Origin: Candidatus Gastranaerophilales bacterium
Lineage (GTDB): Bacteria > Cyanobacteriota > Vampirovibrionia > Gastranaerophilales > Gastranaerophilaceae
Reading direction: 5' to 3'
DNA length: 44,769 nucleotides
Assembly: GCA_944324915.1 (NCBI GenBank)
Contig: CALUYD010000014.1
Span: 1 to 44,769, forward strand
The notes beneath the pieces are model-generated. The model was given only the letters and a program-made list of their open reading frames with translations, was not told where the DNA came from and ran no database searches. Made by a program: the position numbers and the translations under genes. This document shows, piece after piece, positions 33,990 to 42,813 of the stretch; the stretch's first letter is position 1; the number at the start of each line of letters is the position of its first letter.

Positions 33990-36050
33990 ATGAGTATAAG
34001 AGTAAGTCAAAATTCATTTTCTAAGGGAGTATTGTCGCCGTCATTACAAGGAAGAATAGATTTAAATCAATATTCTTTAGGTTTAAAAAAATTAGAAAAC
34101 GGAATTGTTCTTCAAGAAGGTTGTGTTATAAATAGAGCTGGTCTTGAATATATTGGAAGTGTTAAATATCCAAACAAAAAAGTTCGTTTATTCCCTTTTG
34201 TTTTTAATCAAGATGAAAATTATATTTTAGAGTTTGGTGATAAATATATTCGATTTATAAATAAAGGCGGATATATTTTGGACGATGAAAATCAAATATA
34301 TGAAATTGAAACTCCTTATTTGGAAAAAGATTTATTTTCAATCGATTATGTGCAACAAGCTGATGTTATAACTTTTGTTCATAAAGATTATAAACCTTGC
34401 GAACTATCAAGATTGGCTCATAATAATTGGTCTTTATCAGAAATCGCTTTTGAAGCATCTATTAAACCGCCTAAAAACTTAAAAGCCGTTTATACGGGTT
34501 CAACCTCATCAAATACAACAACTTATGAATATGTAATTTGTTCTGTTGATAAAGAAACAAATGAAGAAAGCTCAAGAAGCGAAGTTGTTGATGTATTAGG
34601 TCATCTTGAAGCATATTGGACAACAGCTGAATATATTGATTTAACTTGGGATAAAGTTGATGGCGCTCTTGAATATAATATATATCGTGCAGTAAATGGA
34701 ATTTTTGGTTATGTTGGAACTACAAGTAATACAACTTTTAGAGATAATAATATAGAACCTGATTTATCAAGTTGTGCTCCAATTTTTACGAATCCCTTTG
34801 AAGAAGAAAATCCTTCTTGTGTTTGTTATTTCCAACAAAGAAAAATATTTGCATCATCTCAAAATTCTCCTCAAACTTTTTGGGCAACACAAAGTGGTTC
34901 AAATAAAAACTTTAATATCTCAAGACCTCTAAATGCAACAGATTCAATTACAATGTCTATTTATGATAATGTTGCAAATGTTATTCAACATTTAATCCCG
35001 TTTGATGATTTAATTGTTATGACAACTAACGCTGAATGGGTTGTAAATGGCTCAGATGGTGTTTTTTGTGCAAATCCTTCGCCTGTATCTAGTATGCAAT
35101 CTTGTTACGGTTCATCTAAAATAAAACCCGTCATATCAGGCTCAATGGTTTTATTTGTGCAATCAGGCGGAAATATCGTAAGGGATTTAGGGTATAGTTA
35201 TTTATCCGATTCTTATGATGGCGAGGAATTAACTTTGTTGTGCAATCATTTGTTTGAAGGCAAACAAATAATTGATATGGCATATTCTAAAGAGCCATAC
35301 AGGATTTTATGGTGCGTAATGGATGATGGCACTATAAATGCGCTTACTTATAACCCTAAGCAAAAAATATCTGCATGGCACACTCACAAAACAAAGGGCA
35401 AATTTGAAAGCGTTAGCGTTGTTCGAGAAAATAACGAAGACATTGCTTATTTTGTTGTTAAAAGAACTATAAATAACCAAGACGTTAGATATATTGAAAG
35501 ATTTAAATCAAGAGTAATTAATTCTCTTGAAAATGCGTTTTTCTTAGATAGTGCTCTTAGTGTTAAATTTGACGAGGCTGTTGATACTATAAGCGGACTT
35601 GAACATTTAGCTAATGAAAAAGTTAACGCTCTTCTTGATTATGGGGTTGTAGAAAATCTCAGCATTGATTCTTTAGGTACTTTAAAACTTCCATACAAAG
35701 CTAAAAATATTATTGTAGGTTTACCTTATGAATTTATTTTAGAAACTTTAAATCTTGAAGCACAAGGTACTCTTGGAGTTGAAAAATTAATTAATAAAGT
35801 AGAGGTAAAAATTTATAATTCAAGAGAAGATTTTTTTATTCAAAATGATGATAAAACTATTTCTCAAAACCCAAGGAGTGTTGACAGTATCAATAACCCA
35901 AAAAATGTTTTTTCTAAGAGTGTAGAGTTTTGCCCTCTTTCTAATCCGTCAAAAGAAGAAAATGTGGTTTTAGTTCAAAAATATCCTCTTCCTCTTTGCA
36001 TATTAGATATTTCAACCACAATATCTATACAAGAGGTTGAGCAATTATGA
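33990..36050 (+). CDS. Tail nozzle / tubular protein B (T7 gp12-like)
   Basis: The start is ATG 33990, with GAGG at 33978-33981. The 686-residue protein opens VSQNSFSKGVLSPSLQGR and KLENGIVLQEGCVINRAGL, the standard start of large podovirus tail tubular proteins. It contains a fibronectin-like insert around 160-260 (YEYVICSVDKET, LTWDKVDGALEYNIYRAV), then DSITMSIYDNVANVIQHLIP and LIVMTTNAEWVV, a pattern of the nozzle ring. It would close the tail tube. An ATGA overlap links it to the next gene. Confidence 0.82.
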   Translation: MSIRVSQNSFSKGVLSPSLQGRIDLNQYSLGLKKLENGIVLQEGCVINRAGLEYIGSVKYPNKKVRLFPFVFNQDENYILEFGDKYIRFINKGGYILDDENQIYEIETPYLEKDLFSIDYVQQADVITFVHKDYKPCELSRLAHNNWSLSEIAFEASIKPPKNLKAVYTGSTSSNTTTYEYVICSVDKETNEESSRSEVVDVLGHLEAYWTTAEYIDLTWDKVDGALEYNIYRAVNGIFGYVGTTSNTTFRDNNIEPDLSSCAPIFTNPFEEENPSCVCYFQQRKIFASSQNSPQTFWATQSGSNKNFNISRPLNATDSITMSIYDNVANVIQHLIPFDDLIVMTTNAEWVVNGSDGVFCANPSPVSSMQSCYGSSKIKPVISGSMVLFVQSGGNIVRDLGYSYLSDSYDGEELTLLCNHLFEGKQIIDMAYSKEPYRILWCVMDDGTINALTYNPKQKISAWHTHKTKGKFESVSVVRENNEDIAYFVVKRTINNQDVRYIERFKSRVINSLENAFFLDSALSVKFDEAVDTISGLEHLANEKVNALLDYGVVENLSIDSLGTLKLPYKAKNIIVGLPYEFILETLNLEAQGTLGVEKLINKVEVKIYNSREDFFIQNDDKTISQNPRSVDSINNPKNVFSKSVEFCPLSNPSKEENVVLVQKYPLPLCILDISTTISIQEVEQL

Positions 36051-36526
36051 TTGAAGTAAAACCAACTAAAAGATTACTTTATGAATTTATTTCTAATTTA
36101 AGAGAATCTGATTTATTAGAGTTTAATGAATTATATAAGAATTCTTCTTTAGATGAATTTTATAAAGTTTGTTTAGATGAAAATCAAGATACTTATTTTT
36201 TATTGACTGATAATTATTTGCCTTTAGCTTTAGGCGGTGCTTACAGTTGTTCAGATTTTCCCAATCAGGCGAGTGTTTGGCTATTGTGCACAAAATATAT
36301 CAACAAAAACAAGAAAGAATTGTATAAGTACATTAAAAATAAGATTGATTTTTTCAAAAGAAAATACAATTTTTTATTTAATTATATTTTTAAATCTAAT
36401 TTTAGTTCACTAAAGTGGTTAAAAGCCTGTGGTTTTAGCGTTTTAGATACCAATAGGGCTGATTATAAATTATTTTATTTTGGTAAAGGAGAAAATTGTT
36501 TTGATATACGATATTTCACCCGTTAA
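36047..36526 (+). CDS. T7 gp13-like GNAT-fold phage protein
   Basis: The 159-residue protein has an acetyltransferase-like layout: an N-terminal segment, then ALGGAYSCS and SVWLLCTKYI, and a C-terminal FSSLKWLKACGFSVLD that matches the last GNAT helix-strand. Proteins of this type occupy the gp13 position in podovirus tail clusters, and may have an assembly role rather than catalysis. The acetyl-CoA P-loop (RxxGxG/A) is not evident. Its start overlaps the tail nozzle stop (ATGA) and its end overlaps the fibre gene by 26 bp. Confidence 0.65.
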   Translation: MIEVKPTKRLLYEFISNLRESDLLEFNELYKNSSLDEFYKVCLDENQDTYFLLTDNYLPLALGGAYSCSDFPNQASVWLLCTKYINKNKKELYKYIKNKIDFFKRKYNFLFNYIFKSNFSSLKWLKACGFSVLDTNRADYKLFYFGKGENCFDIRYFTR

Positions 36527-38249
36527 TAATTACGTAGGTAATGATACAACTACAATATTTGATTTTAATTTTTATATTGATAATGCTTCGCAAATAAAGG
36601 TTTATTTATTTGATGAAAATAATATTAAACATACACTTACCATGGATTTAGATTATTCTGTAAATGGGTCTAAAAGCCTCAATGGCGGGTCTGTTACTTT
36701 TCCTTTGGAAGGATCTGGTTATTCTATTTTAAAAAGTAATCAAAAATTATCTATTGAACTTGATATACCCGTTTCTCAAGAAACAGAATTTAATAATAGT
36801 TCTTTATTGAATTTGAGCTCGTTAGAATATTCTTTTGATTATTTAACAAGATTAATTCAAATTTTAAAAAGAAAAATTTCTCTTTGTGTAAAAGTTGAAG
36901 AATGTTCGAATAATACTCCTGAAGATTTAATAAATTCATTAAATAGTGCAAGTATAAGTGCAAATTTATCCGCTAATTCTGCTCAAGAAAGCAAAAATCA
37001 AGCTGAATTATTAGCTCAAAGCGCTAATCAAGCAAAAGATACGGCTGATGAAATTCTAGAGCAAACAAAAGATATAAAAGATGAAATTATTTCATGTGGA
37101 ATGTTTAAACATAATTTGTTTGATATTAGAATTAGCGATTATATATTAAATGATATTGAATTAAAAGGCTGGTCAATTCAAGGAAGTTATGTTAATGCTT
37201 CTGATTATCCTGATTTTTATCAAAGTTGCATTTCTCAAAAGGAAAATTCTAATGTTGAACAACTTTCATTGTTAGATGAAAATATCAATATTTATGTTAA
37301 TCCCAATGGTCATAAGTTTTATGATATACAGGATAAAACTTTTATAGATAATTGGTTTAGTCAAGAAGGAAATGCAGAATTTTACGGGGTTGATGTCGAA
37401 AATGAGAGGATTTTACTTCCAAGAAATAATTCTTTTTTAATGTTTGATGTTGATTCATCTGAAATAACTTCATCTTCTCCAACATCCAAAGTTTTGTATT
37501 ACTGCACAGGAAATACAAAAGTTGAAAATGCAATAACTAATGTTGATGAAATTACTACATCAACAAATGATAATTTGCCTTTATTTTCAGCTATGAATTT
37601 TGATTTTATTCCAAATAACCCATCATGGATTAAAGCCGGTGAAACGCTTTATAGTGCTGGTATTTATAAAACATGTTACGATGAATTAATTAAGGCGCTG
37701 AATGGTGTTAATCCAAATAAAATAAAAGTAGTTGATATTTTAAATATGGATAGTGATTTTGACTATTCTCAATATTGGGTAGTAAATCAAGATAATTTAT
37801 CTTTTCAAGCGCCAAGTAAAACATCTTATTTTCAAGGTGGTGAAAATCTTTATTTTAAAGTTGCGAATGCGCTTCAAAATCTTGAAATTTTAGATGTATC
37901 GAGTGTTCTTACATCCTTAAATAATAAAATCGACAAGCAAGAGTGTACTGCTTATATTATTGAAGCATATAAGAATGGTAAATCTTGGTATCGTGTATGG
38001 TCGGACGGCTTTATTGAACAAGGTGGTAGGACTGCTCTAATTAAACAGGATTCATATAAAACAGTTGCATTGCTTAAAGAATTTTCTGATTTGAATTACT
38101 GTGTTTTAGTAACAGGTTTGCGTACAACTGAAAAACCAGAAACATATAATGGCGGTTTAACTGTGGCAACTTTGACTATAAGTAATTTCAGAGTTTGGAA
38201 TAGTGACCAAGATTCGTTTTACGGGATTTGGTACGCTTGTGGCAAGTAA
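36501..38249 (+). CDS. Tail fibre/spike protein
   Basis: The start is probably TTG 36501 with GGAG nine bases upstream, giving 582 residues. It opens with YDISPVNNYVGNDTTTIFDFNF and continues as a beta-rich N-terminal domain like the T7 gp17 tail-attachment part, then a coiled coil rich in Ala, Ser, Asn and Gln (about 150-200), and a larger C-terminal region that ends in a repeat-like receptor-binding domain (SWYRVWSDGFIEQGGRT). Fibres bind the cell surface. The C-terminal segment resembles common phage fibre ends in gut phages. It overlaps the previous gene by 26 bp. Confidence 0.8.
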   Translation: MIYDISPVNNYVGNDTTTIFDFNFYIDNASQIKVYLFDENNIKHTLTMDLDYSVNGSKSLNGGSVTFPLEGSGYSILKSNQKLSIELDIPVSQETEFNNSSLLNLSSLEYSFDYLTRLIQILKRKISLCVKVEECSNNTPEDLINSLNSASISANLSANSAQESKNQAELLAQSANQAKDTADEILEQTKDIKDEIISCGMFKHNLFDIRISDYILNDIELKGWSIQGSYVNASDYPDFYQSCISQKENSNVEQLSLLDENINIYVNPNGHKFYDIQDKTFIDNWFSQEGNAEFYGVDVENERILLPRNNSFLMFDVDSSEITSSSPTSKVLYYCTGNTKVENAITNVDEITTSTNDNLPLFSAMNFDFIPNNPSWIKAGETLYSAGIYKTCYDELIKALNGVNPNKIKVVDILNMDSDFDYSQYWVVNQDNLSFQAPSKTSYFQGGENLYFKVANALQNLEILDVSSVLTSLNNKIDKQECTAYIIEAYKNGKSWYRVWSDGFIEQGGRTALIKQDSYKTVALLKEFSDLNYCVLVTGLRTTEKPETYNGGLTVATLTISNFRVWNSDQDSFYGIWYACGK

Positions 38250-38258
38250 GGAGTAAAA

Positions 38259-38747
38259 ATGAGCTATAAATTAAATAAACCATATACAGATAAACAAAGA
38301 GCAGATTTTATAGTTGAATATAATCACAATCAAGGCTTAATTATTGAAGAAACAGATACGGCTTTATATGCTCTAGAACCATTTGAAAAATTAGTCAATG
38401 ATGAAGTTGTAGATAATATCATCGAATATGAAAAAGAACAAGCACAAATTGAAAAAGAGCGAATTGCAATGTTGAATTTAACAAGAGCCGATGTAGAGCG
38501 AGCGATATATAAGGCTCGTGGTATGGATTTTGATGATGTTATCGCTTTTTTAGAGGCTCAACCATTAAGCGAAGATGGCACACCTCAAGTTGATATAAAA
38601 GCATTAAAAATTGAGCTTAAGGCGAATAATTTTTATCGCGGTAATCCTTATGTTGCCAAAGTCGGCGAAATTTTAGGTTTTAGCAAAAATCAACTCGACG
38701 CATTTTTTGAGGATGGTAATTATGAACATTTGTTGGTATCAGGATAA
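38259..38747 (+). CDS. Phage protein following the tail fibre, unknown function
   Basis: The 162-residue protein has an N-terminal beta part (YKLNKPYTDKQRADFIVEYN) with acidic stretches and a helical C-terminal part with FYRGNPYVAKVGEILG. It lies 9 bp after the fibre gene with AAGGAG ahead. Small proteins after fibre genes often act as fibre-assembly or attachment helpers; I do not recognise the family, so this is a guess. It overlaps the next gene by 26 bp. Confidence 0.6.
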   Translation: MSYKLNKPYTDKQRADFIVEYNHNQGLIIEETDTALYALEPFEKLVNDEVVDNIIEYEKEQAQIEKERIAMLNLTRADVERAIYKARGMDFDDVIAFLEAQPLSEDGTPQVDIKALKIELKANNFYRGNPYVAKVGEILGFSKNQLDAFFEDGNYEHLLVSG

Positions 38748-39177
38748 AAATCTTAAAATAGTTTTTGATAATATTCCAAGGGTCTCAATAAGATATATTA
38801 CTCCGCTATCATCTGCAGAGGAAATTGAACAAATAAATAAAAAACCTTTTATTAATCTTGCCAATTTAAATGTAAATTTGAATGATTTTAATAAAAATAA
38901 AAGTTACAATTTTCAAATTTTAAAAAATTATACTTGGGATGGGGCAACTATTCCTAGAGTATTTTGGCGATTAATAGGTTCTAAAACGGATAATAAATTT
39001 TTAATTCCGTCTTTAATCCATGATGTATTGTGTGAAAATCACAATTATATTGATAATGACAGATATTTTTCAACTTGTGTCTTTGAAAGACTTTTATATG
39101 TTTCAAGGGTTAATGCTTTTAATCGTTGGATGATTAAACATAGCGTAGATAATTTTCAAAAGTTTTGCGGGTGGTGA
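38722..39177 (+). CDS. DUF1353 protein
   Basis: From ATG 38722 (GAGG nine bases upstream), 151 residues. YTWDGATIPRVFWRLIG followed by LIPSLIHDVLCEN is the DUF1353 signature, and ANxNRWxxxHxV-like segments follow. The family is common in phages near lysis genes; its function is not established. An upstream in-frame TTG (38707) is less likely. It overlaps the next gene by one base in TGATG. Confidence 0.85.
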   Translation: MNICWYQDKNLKIVFDNIPRVSIRYITPLSSAEEIEQINKKPFINLANLNVNLNDFNKNKSYNFQILKNYTWDGATIPRVFWRLIGSKTDNKFLIPSLIHDVLCENHNYIDNDRYFSTCVFERLLYVSRVNAFNRWMIKHSVDNFQKFCGW

Positions 39178-39410
39178 TGGTTCATTATACGGATATAGCT
39201 TATTATTCCATAATTGCAACAGGCGCTTTAGTTGGCGTATTCAAAAGTGTTGATTGGTTGATTTCTACAAAATATCGCACTAAAGATGATTGTGAAAAAT
39301 GTAGAAATTTAATATATGAAACAATTAACAAAGATAGAGATTTGCTTGTGCGTCTTGATGCAAAAATGGATTTGGTGTTAGAAAGAATGAAAGGTGATGA
39401 GATTGATTAA
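39177..39410 (+). CDS. Holin-like single-membrane-segment protein
   Basis: The 77-residue protein has one transmembrane segment near the N-terminus (AYYSIIATGALVGVF) and a charged, helical C-terminal tail with DDCEKCR. Size, topology and position directly before the M15 endolysin suggest a holin or a haemolysin XhlA-type membrane protein. The CxxC is typical of some phage small membrane proteins at this position. The start overlaps the DUF1353 stop. Confidence 0.6.
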   Translation: MVHYTDIAYYSIIATGALVGVFKSVDWLISTKYRTKDDCEKCRNLIYETINKDRDLLVRLDAKMDLVLERMKGDEID

Positions 39411-39798
39411 TTTTAAAATTTCTGAATTTTTAAAATCTGATACGGCAGCTAAAAATAATATCAACAATATTCCTGATTTTAATTCTTTGGATAATATTTT
39501 GGATTTAATAATTAATTGTATGCAACCAATTAGAAATTTATTTAATTTACCTGTAATTATAACATCAGGGTTTCGATGTCAAAAATTAAATAAAATTGTA
39601 GGCGGTTCAGCTAACTCGCAACATTTAGTTGGTTGTGCTGCAGATTTTAAAATTAAATCTTTAACACCTGATAAAATAATTCAAAAAATAAAAAACTCGA
39701 ATATTGAATACGATCAATTAATTAATGAATATGATAAATGGGTTCATATCTCGTATAGAAAAGATAAAAATAGAAAACAAATTCTAAAGATAAAATAA
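39397..39798 (+). CDS. M15-family peptidoglycan peptidase (endolysin)
   Basis: The 133-residue protein has the M15 zinc site: SGFRCQKLN, SQHLVGCAADF with H76 and D83, and KWVHISY with H117. Such enzymes cut D-Ala-D-Ala or L-Ala-D-Glu bonds in peptidoglycan. As the last gene of the cluster, next to a holin-like protein, it is the likely endolysin. It overlaps the previous gene by 14 bp; GTG 39394 is an alternative start. Confidence 0.88.
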   Translation: MRLINFKISEFLKSDTAAKNNINNIPDFNSLDNILDLIINCMQPIRNLFNLPVIITSGFRCQKLNKIVGGSANSQHLVGCAADFKIKSLTPDKIIQKIKNSNIEYDQLINEYDKWVHISYRKDKNRKQILKIK

Positions 39799-39803
39799 AA
39801 AAG

Positions 39804-39833
39804 AAAAAGCTCTGCTATATGCAGAGTTTTTTT
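39804..39833 (+). terminator. Terminator closing the phage cluster
   Basis: CTCTGC (39810-39815) pairs with GCAGAG (39821-39826) around TATAT, with A-run before and seven T after. Confidence 0.85.
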
Positions 39834-39857
39834 GTAGTTAGTTATAATAGGAGTTGT

Positions 39858-40673
39858 TTAAATATTTAAATAGCTTATATATTGGCTATCGAAACTTCCT
39901 TTTGTTCCCATATCATAAAGCACAATTTTTGCGCAAATGTCATTTAACGGCTTTTTATATGGTCTATCTTCTTTTAGTGCACAATACACATCAGATATCG
40001 TCAATGCTTGATTTTCATGATTTCTTTTTACATTTTTTTCGTAGTCATGATGTTCGTGCGTTAATTTTGCAACAATAGGATTTAAATCTGTCGTAATTAA
40101 TATTTCATAGCTTAATAGATTATGCAGTTCTATTGTCGCGCGTTCTTTTAGTGTTAATTTACCTCTTTTGTTTAAGATTTCGCTTGGTATAAAACCTTTT
40201 CCAATGTCATGCAATAATGCTGCTTGAGTTAAATATAAATATGTGATTTCTTTTTTATCATGCCCCATATTGCAGTATAATCTTTGTGCAGTTTTGCAAG
40301 TCGGAATCAAATGCGACATTATGATTGAATTTACATTTTCATAGTTGAATTCAATATTTAAATTATTTTCTTTAATTATTTTTGAAATTCTTGGATTATT
40401 TTTAATCGCATTATTAATCGTTGCTTCGTTAACATATTTTCTAATAAAGCGTATTGGCTGAATTAAAGCCAAATTTGCTTCGTTAAAATCAACACTTGTG
40501 GCAAATTTTTTATTTGCTTCAAGCGCTTTTGATAAATCGACATTGTAAGCTAAATTTCCTTGTTTTGAATTGTGAAATTCAAAATAGTTTTTATAAGGAG
40601 ATGTCACATTGGCATTATTTTGAACACCTTTGCTATCAACTTTTTTTAAGCCAATTCGCTCTAAAAAACCCAT
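39858..40673 (-). CDS. HD-domain phosphohydrolase (HD-GYP-like), short paralogue
   Basis: The 271-residue protein carries an HD domain: LHDIGKGFIP (metal ligands His and Asp), then ELHNLLSYEIL, THEHHDYEKN, and SDVYCALKEDRPYKKP, in the order seen in HD-GYP c-di-GMP phosphodiesterases. The GYP triplet itself is missing, with HHDY in its place, so activity on c-di-GMP is uncertain. Its C-terminal 190 or so residues are closely similar to the C-terminus of the next gene, 111 bp away, so one is a duplicate of the other. AGGTTAGA precedes ATG 40673. Confidence 0.75.
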   Translation of the reverse strand: MGFLERIGLKKVDSKGVQNNANVTSPYKNYFEFHNSKQGNLAYNVDLSKALEANKKFATSVDFNEANLALIQPIRFIRKYVNEATINNAIKNNPRISKIIKENNLNIEFNYENVNSIIMSHLIPTCKTAQRLYCNMGHDKKEITYLYLTQAALLHDIGKGFIPSEILNKRGKLTLKERATIELHNLLSYEILITTDLNPIVAKLTHEHHDYEKNVKRNHENQALTISDVYCALKEDRPYKKPLNDICAKIVLYDMGTKGSFDSQYISYLNI

Positions 40674-40783
40674 TCTAACCTACTAATTTAATAAACACAC
40701 TTTCCTATATGTTTATTTAAAGTATTTTTTTGGTTTTCTATTGCGTATTTGTATATACGATTTTAATAATTATTAACATTTTA

Positions 40784-42754
40784 TTACATGCCGGCATAAT
40801 TTAAGTTGAATTTGCCTTTTGAATGCATATCGTAAAGCAAAACTTTGGAATACATATCATCGTACGCTTTTTTATAAGGTCTTTCTTCTCTTAGTGCGCA
40901 GTAATTGTCCGCAATTTGTAATATTTGATTTTCTTGTGTTTTAGCGTTGTTGTTGTAGTCGTGGTGTTCTAACACCAACTTTGCTACTTTTGGATTTAGC
41001 TTGGTAGTTTTTAGTATTTCATATCCTAATATACTGTGTAGTTCTATTATTGCTTTTTCTTTTGGAGTTGGTTTTCCTTTTTTGTTTAAAATTGTTTTTG
41101 GTATAAAACCTTTTCCGATGTCATGCAACAAAGCTGCTTGTGTTAAATAAATATATTCATCTTCATTTTCGTTGTGTCCTGCGTTTTTGTAAAGTTTTTG
41201 TGCTAAGCTGGCAACATTAATTAAATGTGTGTCTGATAATTTTTGCATATAATTATAATTGTACTCAATACTTAGATTATATTTATTTAGAATTCTTTTT
41301 ATGTTTGGATTATTTTTTATTGCATTTTCAATTGTTTCTGTATTTATGTATTCATTTATAAATTTTTTATGTTCTTCTATTGCATTATTTTGATTGTTTG
41401 CAGGTATTTTGTCTTCTTCTTTGATATTTTTATTTTCATTATTCGTATCTTCAACGCCCACAAAACCGTCTTTTCCTGTTATTTTTTTAGTTATAAAATA
41501 TGCAACTTTAGGTATTAACATGCCAAGTCCCAAGAAACTTGCAATTGTCCCTAGCGCATAAAATGTTGTATTTTTTATATTTGCTTTTTTAACTATTTTC
41601 ATTAATTTTTCTGTATCGATTGAGCCATTTTCAAATATATTTGTTGAACTAATATATTTTAAGAACTTTTTAACGCTATCATTAATTTCATCAAGTTCAC
41701 TATCTTTAACAAATTTATTGATTTTGCCAAATCTTCCGTTTGTGCCTTGTTTGTATATTTCATCTGCAATTTCTTTATCAAATAATTCAGATAATTTAAA
41801 TTTTTTGTTATTATCACACGCTATTGAAATTGCTTCTTGTAGTTTTCCTTTATCTGTATTTGCAAGTATTTCTGCAATTGTTGCGCTTATGTTTGGTGTT
41901 TTAAATGTTTTTCTTAATAATTTTTCAACAAAACTTGTGCAATAATTATAGAAAAATATTGCAGCGCTATCCATCATAAATATTTCAAATGCTTCATTTT
42001 TGTTTCTTGCAGTTGCGCATCTTCCTATAATCATAGGAACATCTGTTGAAACTAATCTAAAGCGATTATTGTTGTTTATTCCGTATGTAAACCAATCAGC
42101 AGTTTGAGATAACCCCTTAAAAGATACTTCTTTTTTGTTTTCTTTTTTAGTTTGATTTATATAATCATCCATGGAGATTTGTTCTTTTATTTTATTTTGC
42201 TTAGCTTCTTGGTTTTTCTTCATTTTGTTTGCTGTGATTTTTTGGTTTAATTTAGGTAAAACAACACCCATTAATGCACAGTTTAGAACCCATGCTCCAA
42301 TTGAGATAGCTTGTTTTGCGATTTTTACATTTTTTATTGTTTTTTCTACATCTTTTATCTCTATTTTGCCGATGTATTTTTTTAAATCACTAGTATCTAA
42401 ATTGTTTTCATTTAATCCGTTTGCAATAAAATTAATACTATCTTTAATAGCATCTCGTCCTTGTTTTGCGTTTGAATAATCAATATTCATGGGTAATTTA
42501 AATATTTTTTCGCATATTAAATTTCCTGCTTTATTAAACAATGGAATACCGCAAAGCCAAACAGCAGCAGACATTACTTCTCTTCTGAATTTTTCAGAAC
42601 CCTCAATAACACCGCCTCTTTTGTATCCATTATATGCTTTTCCTATATCAGCTGGTACTTCAATTAATACCGTACCTGTTAGAGCATTGGGGTCTTTCAA
42701 GTGGGTAATAGTCTTTGCTAAATTTGAATATTGTATAGGATTATTAATAGACAA
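40784..42754 (-). CDS. Duplicated membrane-domain protein with C-terminal HD-GYP-like domain
   Basis: The likely start is TTG 42754 with AAGG upstream; 656 residues. Two similar modules (about 1-205 and 215-435) each have an EVP/DVP..IG segment, a helix pair before EKI/EKL, and end in a hydrophobic pair (LMGVVLPKLNQKIT; GLGMLIPKVAYFITKKIT), so this half arose by internal duplication and is membrane-associated. A linker leads to an HD domain (about 470-656) with LHDIGKGFIP, LEHHDYNNN and ADNYCALREERPYKKA, much like the short neighbour. A signal-transduction hydrolase tied to the membrane is likely; the substrate is unknown. SFKG begins the second module. Confidence 0.7.
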   Translation of the reverse strand: MSINNPIQYSNLAKTITHLKDPNALTGTVLIEVPADIGKAYNGYKRGGVIEGSEKFRREVMSAAVWLCGIPLFNKAGNLICEKIFKLPMNIDYSNAKQGRDAIKDSINFIANGLNENNLDTSDLKKYIGKIEIKDVEKTIKNVKIAKQAISIGAWVLNCALMGVVLPKLNQKITANKMKKNQEAKQNKIKEQISMDDYINQTKKENKKEVSFKGLSQTADWFTYGINNNNRFRLVSTDVPMIIGRCATARNKNEAFEIFMMDSAAIFFYNYCTSFVEKLLRKTFKTPNISATIAEILANTDKGKLQEAISIACDNNKKFKLSELFDKEIADEIYKQGTNGRFGKINKFVKDSELDEINDSVKKFLKYISSTNIFENGSIDTEKLMKIVKKANIKNTTFYALGTIASFLGLGMLIPKVAYFITKKITGKDGFVGVEDTNNENKNIKEEDKIPANNQNNAIEEHKKFINEYINTETIENAIKNNPNIKRILNKYNLSIEYNYNYMQKLSDTHLINVASLAQKLYKNAGHNENEDEYIYLTQAALLHDIGKGFIPKTILNKKGKPTPKEKAIIELHSILGYEILKTTKLNPKVAKLVLEHHDYNNNAKTQENQILQIADNYCALREERPYKKAYDDMYSKVLLYDMHSKGKFNLNYAGM

Positions 42755-42813
42755 AATATCACCTTATTAGTATTTGCTTTTGTATAAAACTACTGAAGCA
42801 AAAAAATTGCCTA

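Larger units (their letters stand above)
25620..39833 (+). mobile_element. Podovirus-type virion and lysis gene cluster without integrase or replication genes
   Basis: About 14.2 kb of tightly packed plus-strand genes run from a small Cys protein and terminase to an M15 endolysin, closed by a terminator at 39804-39833. The order is terS-terL-portal-scaffold-capsid-cement-internal virion-tail tubular A and B-gp13-like-fibre-DUF1353-holin-like-endolysin, as in T7/BPP-1-type short-tailed phages. No integrase, excisionase, repressor, polymerase, helicase or primase is recognisable inside or beside it. Base and codon use match the host. One minus-strand secreted gene is inserted at 30382-30804. 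Boundaries are inferred from gene content; no att pair was found around it. Confidence 0.85.

Noticed and set aside
25319-39833. tRNA-His as the attachment site of the phage cluster
   Set aside because: The cluster is on the 5' side of the tRNA and I found no copy of the tRNA end near 39.8 kb; the only copy is at 24572, on the other side.
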